From a virus, in IMG/VR virus record IMGVR_UViG_3300028920_002654, positions 1-36,615 of that record: 36,615 nucleotides of DNA; one strand, given 5' to 3'. Made by a program: the position numbers and the translations under genes. Below, in pieces: positions 31,779 through 36,615 of this stretch (position 1 is the first letter of the stretch; each line of letters starts with the position of its first letter). The notes beneath the pieces are model-generated. The model searched no databases and was not told the DNA's origin. It saw nothing but the letters and a program-made list of their open reading frames with translations.

Positions 31779-31821
31779 CTGTACGCGGAATGTATGTGGC
31801 CTGTACGTGGGCTGTACGGAG
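31779..31821. repeat. Four iteron-like 10-bp repeats at an 11-bp period
   Basis: CTGTACGCGG, ATGTATGTGG, CTGTACGTGG and CTGTACGGAG start at 31779, 31790, 31801 and 31812. They are spaced exactly 11 bp, about one helical turn, in the gap between the coupled unknown pair and the Com-like gene. They are good candidates for a replication-initiator, activator or repressor binding array. Confidence 0.75.
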
Positions 31822-31842
31822 GAAGAGAAACTGGGGGTCGCG

Positions 31843-32964
31843 TTAGGGACGCGGCAGGAAGATCAACGCGAAGCGGAAGCCGGGATCGGGCTGAAACAGA
31901 TACTCGGTGTGCTTGTCGAACTTCACGGACTTGAAGATGCGCCACTGCGTGGTGCCGTCATCGGCGCGGTACTTCACATCGATGGCTTGGCGGGCACGCT
32001 GGAAGGTCTGCTTCCCGGACTCCTGGTCATCATCCGGCCCATCAACGCCGGGGTCGAAGCGGCCGGTCTTCTCAACCGCCACACGGATCATCCGGAAGTA
32101 GCTTGCCCGGATCCCGTCCTCGCTCCGACCGTGCTTCCAGACGACCCGAGCTTTCTCATCGGCCAAGATATCGTACTCGTGGGCCGTCTCGATCAGATGA
32201 TGATATCCCGCCTCATCGAGGTCTTCCCAGCCGTCCTGCGTGCGGACACGGGCAACCGGTGGCCCCGACATCATGAGAGTCCTACGCCCCGAGCCCCCCA
32301 GCACATGGAGCGGGTCATCAGACATCGTCAACTGACCAGCCCCATCGACCCCGATCGTACCGCGAAGCGCGACGACCGGGATGCCGAGCGTCGCCATCTG
32401 ACGTGTCGTGTCGGTGCCCACGAAGCGATCCGTAGGCACGAGGATGCCGAAACTCCGCCCATCCTGCCGCGAGCGGAGCGCATCGAACGCCTCCGCATAC
32501 TCCCGCGCGTCGCAGCGAGCAACGAAGTACACCGCGTGGCGGGTCGACGGATCAGGCTTGAAGGTCCCCGTCCGGTACACACCCCTGAGGCCGGGGACCG
32601 GTTCCACCTTCCCGCCCACGCAGAGTGGCCTGCGGAGCGCCTGGCAGAGTAGTTCGGGATCGACACCGAGGACCTCAATGTCCTCGAGCGTCAGATCGAC
32701 CTCGTCACATTCCGGAGGGACGTTGCCGCAGATCGCTTGGAAGGTGCCATCGGGACGCTCAATGACCTGCCGAGGGCACCCGGCCCCGCCCGGGTGCGGG
32801 CACGCCACGGTGTCGGCCACGCGCAGGAACGTCAGGAGCCCGCCTGCCTCCAGGGCGGCGACGAGACCGTGCCCAAGGCGTGCCCTCAGGTCACACCGTG
32901 GGCCGGCCAGCGGGAAGTTCGTCTCCAGGAGTTCCCAGAACAGCGAGAGGTCAAGACCGGGCAT
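31843..32964 (-). CDS. Unknown protein, second gene of a coupled pair behind lexA
   Basis: The 373-residue product starts at ATG 32964, overlapping the preceding gene by 14 bases. The N-terminal part (LSLFWELLETNFPLAGPRCD, ALEAGGLLTFLRV) is helical. A Cys-rich knob follows: VACPHPGGAGCPRQVIE and AICGNVPPECDEVDLTLED. The central part is alpha/beta (AVYFVARCDAREYAEAFDAL, FGILVPTDRFVG, MATLGIPVVALRG). The C-terminal part (AGYHHLIETAHEYDILADEK...SYFRMIRVAVEK) is mixed. A possible start at 33054 is less likely. No family was identified. Its close coupling to the preceding unknown gene suggests the two work together; defence, partition or regulation are all possible. Confidence 0.75.
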   Translation of the reverse strand: MPGLDLSLFWELLETNFPLAGPRCDLRARLGHGLVAALEAGGLLTFLRVADTVACPHPGGAGCPRQVIERPDGTFQAICGNVPPECDEVDLTLEDIEVLGVDPELLCQALRRPLCVGGKVEPVPGLRGVYRTGTFKPDPSTRHAVYFVARCDAREYAEAFDALRSRQDGRSFGILVPTDRFVGTDTTRQMATLGIPVVALRGTIGVDGAGQLTMSDDPLHVLGGSGRRTLMMSGPPVARVRTQDGWEDLDEAGYHHLIETAHEYDILADEKARVVWKHGRSEDGIRASYFRMIRVAVEKTGRFDPGVDGPDDDQESGKQTFQRARQAIDVKYRADDGTTQWRIFKSVKFDKHTEYLFQPDPGFRFALIFLPRP

Positions 32965-34108
32965 CGCTCGAGTTTCCGATCTTGATGTATCCGTTGACCC
33001 GCATGAAGGCATCGGTCGGAACTCCGTCACGGTCCCGGTCGTAGATGGCGACATTCGGAGGGCGCAGTTCCAGCTTTCGTGCCCGCCCGCCGCTCGAGTA
33101 CTTCAGGAGGAACGAGGCACGCAGCAGGCGGCCTTCGGCGAGATTGGGCTTGCCGTACTTGGCGATGCTCTCGGCGAGGCTGTATGCCTTCGAGGTCTGG
33201 ACGAACCGCTGGTCGTTGTCGATCTGGACCCACACCTCGCTCAGCCGCACCGACTCAACTCCGGGCACCAGCCTCAAGGCGTCGCTCCCGCGCCTGAGGG
33301 GCACGAGCGTGTAGAGGTCCTCTCCGGGGAAGTGACCGGGATCGTCAAAGAGCACTCGCCCGAACGCGTCGCGGTAGAGGTTCTTCTCCGCCTGTGTTTG
33401 GGCGTTGACCCTGAGCACGCTCAGCCTGTTATCGTAGATGATCGAATCATGCTTCTGCGGCCGGTACGCGACGCGGGAGCGCCTGAGCCGCTTGTCGAAG
33501 CTCCCGTCCGTGCGAAGCAGACGCCCGTGTGTGATGAGGAACCTGATCTCCGCGTCCTCTTCATAGGCATAGATCTCGCAGGCTGGGCTTCGGTCCTTCG
33601 ACTCGAACCAGGGTCCGAGCGTCGACTCGAGCTGCTTGAGTCTCTTCTGGGCCGCGGCAAGGCTCAGGCGGGCGTTCGTTCTGGCCTGGTACTCCTGGTA
33701 GTTCTTGACCTTCCTGTAGAGAGTCTTCTCATGGCACACCCGCACCAAGTCCGGGTAGCCTCGGTGGGCCGCGATGGCGAACTCCCCCGCCGTCATGCCA
33801 TCTCCATCGACGCTGAGGCCTTGCCTTTCCGCCTCGTGCTGTATCCGGTCGTGCCCTGACTCGTCGGCGAGGTCGTCGAGCACGTACAGCGTCTCGAGGA
33901 GATCGGCCGGCATGCTCTCGTCCGGCTGCGTGAAGACCTGTAGGAGCCGGCGATCGGTTGCGTCGTTGTTCGTGAGGTTGCCGATGTCGATGCCCTGCCG
34001 CTTGAAGTACTCGCGGTGCGGCTCAAGAAGGGGTCTGAGATATTTCGGCTTGTCGATGCCCTGGATGAATGTGAGATCACTGAAGTTCTTGAACCGAAGC
34101 CGCGCCAT
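32951..34108 (-). CDS. Unknown protein, first gene of a coupled pair behind lexA
   Basis: The 385-residue product starts at ATG 34108 behind GGAGGAG, 11 bases after the lexA stop, so it is in the lexA operon. The N-terminal third is helical (IDKPKYLRPLLEPHREYFKR, PADLLETLYVLDDLADESGH). A coiled-coil-like segment follows (LYRKVKNYQEYQARTNARLS, LAAAQKRLKQLES). The C-terminal half is beta-rich (YAYEEDAEIRFLITHGRLLR, VAYRPQKHDSIIYDNRLSVL, RVNAQTQAEKNLYRDAFGRV). No conserved catalytic motif could be named. It ends by overlapping the next unknown gene. Its position implies SOS-type regulation by LexA. Confidence 0.75.
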   Translation of the reverse strand: MARLRFKNFSDLTFIQGIDKPKYLRPLLEPHREYFKRQGIDIGNLTNNDATDRRLLQVFTQPDESMPADLLETLYVLDDLADESGHDRIQHEAERQGLSVDGDGMTAGEFAIAAHRGYPDLVRVCHEKTLYRKVKNYQEYQARTNARLSLAAAQKRLKQLESTLGPWFESKDRSPACEIYAYEEDAEIRFLITHGRLLRTDGSFDKRLRRSRVAYRPQKHDSIIYDNRLSVLRVNAQTQAEKNLYRDAFGRVLFDDPGHFPGEDLYTLVPLRRGSDALRLVPGVESVRLSEVWVQIDNDQRFVQTSKAYSLAESIAKYGKPNLAEGRLLRASFLLKYSSGGRARKLELRPPNVAIYDRDRDGVPTDAFMRVNGYIKIGNSSDARS

Positions 34109-34119
34109 CTGTTCTCCTC

Positions 34120-34761
34120 CTACCGCCTGCCGCCAATGATGCGCACCACACCCACTACCTTCCCCTGAATCCTGAACTCACCGTCCCTGACCCGGATGGC
34201 CTTCATCCTCTTGTTCGCGGGTTCGAGCCGGACACCGCCGCGCTCACGATAGAACCGCTTCAGCGTCGCCTCGTCCTCGATGAGCGCCACGACCATGTCA
34301 CCGTTCTCGGCGGTGTCTTGCTTCCGGACGACTACGTAGTCGCCGTCGAGGACTCCGTCGTCTATCATGCTCTCGCCTTCTACCTTCAGGGCGAACCCCG
34401 CTCGACCCAGCAGCATGTTCTGGCCCACGACCACGGCGCCACGATCATCCTCGATCGCCTCGATGGGCTGGCCGGCCGCGATGCATCCGACGACCGGGAC
34501 TTCGATGCCAGCCTTCCTCAGCTCACTACGTCCGCTGCCTTTCTCAACGATCAGCGAACGCGCTCCCAGATCGCCGCGCCTGAGATAGCCCTTTCGCTCC
34601 AGCGCCTTCAGGAGCTCGAAGACGGTGGAGCTCTTGATATCGAAGGCTCCGCCTATCTCCCGCACGGTCGGGGGCATGCCGTTCTTTCGGATGAAGCCCT
34701 TCACCCAGTCGAGAGTCTCGCGCTGCCTAGGGGTGAGCGGTTGTCTGCGTGTTCCAGCCAC
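34120..34761 (-). CDS. lexA: LexA-type SOS/prophage repressor
   Basis: The product is 213 residues from a GTG at 34761 (GAGGAG nine bases upstream); a GTG at 34770 is possible but too close to the Shine-Dalgarno. The N-terminal winged helix-turn-helix (PLTPRQRETLDWVKGFIRKN, MPPTVREIGGAFDIKSSTVF) precedes the S24 peptidase domain. It has a GCIAAGQPIE cleavage site (A96-G97), catalytic Ser in VEGESMID (S131) and Lys in DEATLKRFY (K168). RecA-stimulated self-cleavage on DNA damage would derepress the early operon it heads. A palindromic operator sits between the -35 and -10 of its own promoter, consistent with autoregulation. It is divergent from the serine recombinase gene. Confidence 0.93.
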   Translation of the reverse strand: MAGTRRQPLTPRQRETLDWVKGFIRKNGMPPTVREIGGAFDIKSSTVFELLKALERKGYLRRGDLGARSLIVEKGSGRSELRKAGIEVPVVGCIAAGQPIEAIEDDRGAVVVGQNMLLGRAGFALKVEGESMIDDGVLDGDYVVVRKQDTAENGDMVVALIEDEATLKRFYRERGGVRLEPANKRMKAIRVRDGEFRIQGKVVGVVRIIGGRR

Positions 34762-34810
34762 AGGCGTCACCTCCTCTTCCCGGGAATCCGCAGATGCTGC
34801 GAACCGATAG

Positions 34811-34839
34811 ATGATGCCCTAACGAACGTTAGCAGTCAA
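34811..34839 (-). promoter_or_regulatory. lexA promoter
   Basis: On the minus strand TTGACT (34839-34834) and CATCAT (34816-34811) are separated by 17 bases, the optimal sigma-70 spacing. The -35 is a near-consensus match and the -10 is weaker. It would drive lexA and the whole leftward early operon. Confidence 0.65.
34819..34832. promoter_or_regulatory. Probable LexA operator
   Basis: CTAACG-AA-CGTTAG is a perfect 6-bp inverted repeat around two bases, lying wholly in the spacer of the lexA promoter. Binding there would block RNA polymerase. No second copy was found elsewhere in the window. Confidence 0.65.
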
Positions 34840-34975
34840 GGCATTCCCGCACCCTGTCCCCGTTTTCGGCCCACACCCCCTTTCTACATGTGGAAGCGCC
34901 ACTGGGGCGCGGGTCCTTGGCCGTCAGGATTGCCTTGATGCGGGCGCGCCGCCAGAGGTAGCTGTGTCACTGGGC

Positions 34976-34991
34976 GCACGACGTAACGTGC
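34976..34991. repeat. Inverted repeat upstream of the recombinase
   Basis: GCACG-ACGTAA-CGTGC lies 21 bases before the recombinase start codon. It may be an operator or part of an att site. The 5-bp arms are short, so chance is possible. Confidence 0.35.
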
Positions 34992-35011
34992 ATGCTCGCG
35001 GGAGGTTGCGA

Positions 35012-36586
35012 TTGTCGAAGAGCAGCAGAGGCCCGGGGAAGCAGCCGGGAAACGGGCGCGGCGATCAGGTCCGGGTCGCCTTCTACACCCGCATCTCGAC
35101 CGACGAGGACCACCAGAAGTACTCGCTGGACGCCCAGAAGGACCGGCTCGAGGCCTACTGCACGGCCCAGTGGGGCGACGAGTGGCGTCTCCACAAGATC
35201 TACCGCGACACCGAGAGCGGCACCCACATGAACCGCCCGGGGCTCGAGGAGATGCTCTATGACGCGGAGTCCGGGACCTTCGACACGCTCCTGGTCTTCC
35301 GCGTCGACAGGCTCTCACGGAAGGTCAGAGAGCTCGCCCTCATGGTCGACGAGCTCACCAAGCACGAGGTCGTCCTCAAGTCCATCACCGAGCCGTTCGA
35401 CACCGCAAACGCCGCCGGGAAGATGATGCTCCAGATGCTCGGCGTCTTCGCCGAGTTCGAGCACGCGACGATCGTCGAGCGAACCAAGGTCGGCATGGAG
35501 AAGAAGGCAAAGAGCGGTGAGTTCGTAGGCGGATCGGTCCCCTACGGCTACGGGCTCGACCCAGAGAAAGGCTTGGTCATCCGGGAGGATGAGGCAGTCC
35601 TCGTCAGGAAGATGTTCCGGATGTATGTGCTCGGCCGCGAGGGCGCGCATACGATCTGTCACAAGTTGAACGACGCTGGCCACCGCAAGCGCAGCGGCAA
35701 GAGGTGGGACAAGCGCGTGATTCTACACATGATCAAGAACCCGCTCTATATCGGCAAGCTCCGCTGGTGTGAGGTGACCTACGAGGGGAACCACGACGGT
35801 ATCGTCTCGGAGACGCTCTTTGACAAGGCCCAAGAGATCATGAGGGAGCGGGTGGAAGAGCTGAACGGACGCCGCTTCCAGAACGGGCAGGAGCGTCTGC
35901 TCGCCGGGATCATCAGGTGCGCGCGCTGCAACGGCCACATGGTCGGCGTCAGCACCCACAAGAAGGACCGGGTGTATCCGTACTACCTCTGCAACAAACG
36001 TTGGAACACCAAGGAGTGCGACCAGGACTACGTGCGCGCCGATCTCCTCGAGGACGCGATCCTGCAGGACATCAGAGCCATGTTCCTGGACGAGCAGTTC
36101 ATGGCTCGTGTCTGGGAAGAGGCTAACCGCCGCCTGAGCGCGGAGAAGCCCAGCGTGGACCGCGAGATCGAAAGCGTGGATGCCCAGATCACGAAGGCGC
36201 GGTCCACCATCGACCGCTACTTTGAGGCCTTCGAGGCCGAGACGATGAGGCCTGAGGTCTGCATGGCCAAGGTCGATGATCTGAACGCCCGGATCGAACA
36301 GCTGGAGGACGAAAAGCGGGTCTTGGAGGAGCGGCGGGAGCGCCTGGAGATTGCCGCTATCGATCGGGAGATGCTCTCGGGTCTCGTGGATAACCTTGAG
36401 GATGTGATGGCCCAGGGGACCAATCCCCAAAAGAAGGACCTCCTCCACCGGATGGTGAAGAAGGTCCTCGTTCACAACCGGAGCACGATCGAGATCTGGT
36501 ACGCGTTACCGAACCAGGCCTCAGTTCGTAGTCCGGCACATCTGGCTCCCCGGGGTGGTGTCCCAGAGCGTGGTGCTGTGGGATGA
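35012..36586 (+). CDS. Large serine recombinase (phage integrase)
   Basis: The 524-residue product starts at a TTG with GGAGG six bases upstream. The N-terminal catalytic domain has VRVAFYTRISTDEDHQKYSL with the nucleophile at S29, then LLVFRVDRLSRKVRELALMV and MLGVFAEFEHATIVERTKVG. The recombinase domain follows (GGSVPYGYGLDPEKGLVI, HTICHKLNDAGHRKRSGKRW, ILHMIKNPLYIGKLRW). A zinc-ribbon domain has CARCNGHMVG and YYLCNKRWNTKEC, followed by a coiled coil (IEQLEDEKRVLEERRERLEI). It would catalyse integration and excision between attP and attB. It closes the element at its right end and is divergent from lexA. Confidence 0.95.
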   Translation: MSKSSRGPGKQPGNGRGDQVRVAFYTRISTDEDHQKYSLDAQKDRLEAYCTAQWGDEWRLHKIYRDTESGTHMNRPGLEEMLYDAESGTFDTLLVFRVDRLSRKVRELALMVDELTKHEVVLKSITEPFDTANAAGKMMLQMLGVFAEFEHATIVERTKVGMEKKAKSGEFVGGSVPYGYGLDPEKGLVIREDEAVLVRKMFRMYVLGREGAHTICHKLNDAGHRKRSGKRWDKRVILHMIKNPLYIGKLRWCEVTYEGNHDGIVSETLFDKAQEIMRERVEELNGRRFQNGQERLLAGIIRCARCNGHMVGVSTHKKDRVYPYYLCNKRWNTKECDQDYVRADLLEDAILQDIRAMFLDEQFMARVWEEANRRLSAEKPSVDREIESVDAQITKARSTIDRYFEAFEAETMRPEVCMAKVDDLNARIEQLEDEKRVLEERRERLEIAAIDREMLSGLVDNLEDVMAQGTNPQKKDLLHRMVKKVLVHNRSTIEIWYALPNQASVRSPAHLAPRGGVPERGAVG

Positions 36587-36615
36587 GGTCGGGCTTGAGG
36601 TGGCTCCCGGGGCCA

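Larger units (their letters stand above)
14011..36615. mobile_element. Prophage or phage-derived integrative element lacking visible structural genes
   Basis: The block contains phage packaging genes (small and large terminase), a phage recombination/replication module (RecE-like exonuclease, Sak4-like ATPase, DUF669, RusA, SF2 helicase, prim-pol), a LexA-type repressor and a large serine recombinase at its right end. No portal, capsid, protease or tail gene is found anywhere in the 22.6 kb. The left boundary is placed where attC K is cut at about 14,010. The right boundary lies at or beyond the window end, just past the recombinase. No matching att direct repeat could be picked out by eye, because the right flank is outside the window. 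Confidence 0.75.

Noticed and set aside
31132-32652. 506-residue plus-strand open frame
   Set aside because: Antisense to the sigma-like gene and to the coupled unknown gene, with no ribosome-binding site or recognisable domain.
34976-36615. attP/attR core at the right edge
   Set aside because: No direct repeat shared with the 14,000-14,400 region could be found by eye, and the right flank is not in the window.

Overview
The window is about 36.6 kb of GC-rich bacterial DNA made of two mobile blocks joined near position 14,010. No rRNA or housekeeping gene fixes the taxonomy. One secreted protein ends in a FlgD-like/type IX-secretion sorting domain, and two proteins share an odd C-terminal motif (SATWGxVKAxxR). 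Together with many TTG/GTG starts behind good Shine-Dalgarno sequences, this suggests a high-GC member of the FCB group (Eisenbacteria/Krumholzibacteria/Latescibacteria-like). That is inference only.

Left edge (1-2206): the tail of a plus-strand gene with a strong hairpin terminator; then, on the minus strand, a 5'-deleted remnant of a type ISP restriction-modification gene (only its C-terminal specificity domain survives); then a secreted protein of unknown function.

Integron cassette array (2262-14010): about eleven attC-type recombination sites alternate with single genes that all read on the minus strand, each with its attC just past its 3' end. No integron integrase is visible, so this is a CALIN (cluster of attC sites lacking an integrase) or the distal part of a chromosomal integron. 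Cargo: two small membrane proteins; a repeat/TPR-like protein fused to an LA2681-type HEPN RNase domain; a beta-propeller-like protein with an internal J domain; a protein joining sigma-70 region 1.1 and region 4-like segments to an Mrr-like nuclease; a small Cys-rich protein; a secreted protein with the SATWG tail; a DUF4238 protein; a membrane-anchored FG-GAP-like protein; and a frameshifted secreted metalloprotease. Several look like defence or toxin proteins.

Prophage or phage-derived element (about 14,011-36,615): it starts where the last attC is cut off about 30 bp short. On the plus strand: a ParB-methyltransferase fusion, a small terminase, a short ORF and a GpA-type large terminase. 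Where portal, capsid and tail genes would be expected there is instead an inverted two-gene cassette, a GmrSD-like DUF262/HNH protein and a PD-(D/E)XK nuclease, followed by a plus-strand string of small phage ORFs. A long minus-strand early operon then reads leftward from a LexA-type repressor: two unknown translationally coupled genes, four 11-bp-spaced iterons, a Com-like zinc protein, a sigma-like factor, small ORFs, a RecE-like exonuclease, a Sak4-like ATPase, DUF669, RusA, an SF2 helicase, a prim-pol/DUF3987 replication protein and a zinc-finger ORF. A large serine recombinase is divergent from lexA and closes the element at the right edge.

Together: the element carries integration, SOS-type control, recombination-dependent replication and packaging initiation, but no visible capsid or tail genes. 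It is either a structurally deleted prophage or a satellite-like element. Its insertion appears to have broken the integron array. The best candidates for undescribed biology are the sigma-Mrr fusion, the HEPN cassette, the DUF262/PD-(D/E)XK pair and the coupled pair downstream of lexA.
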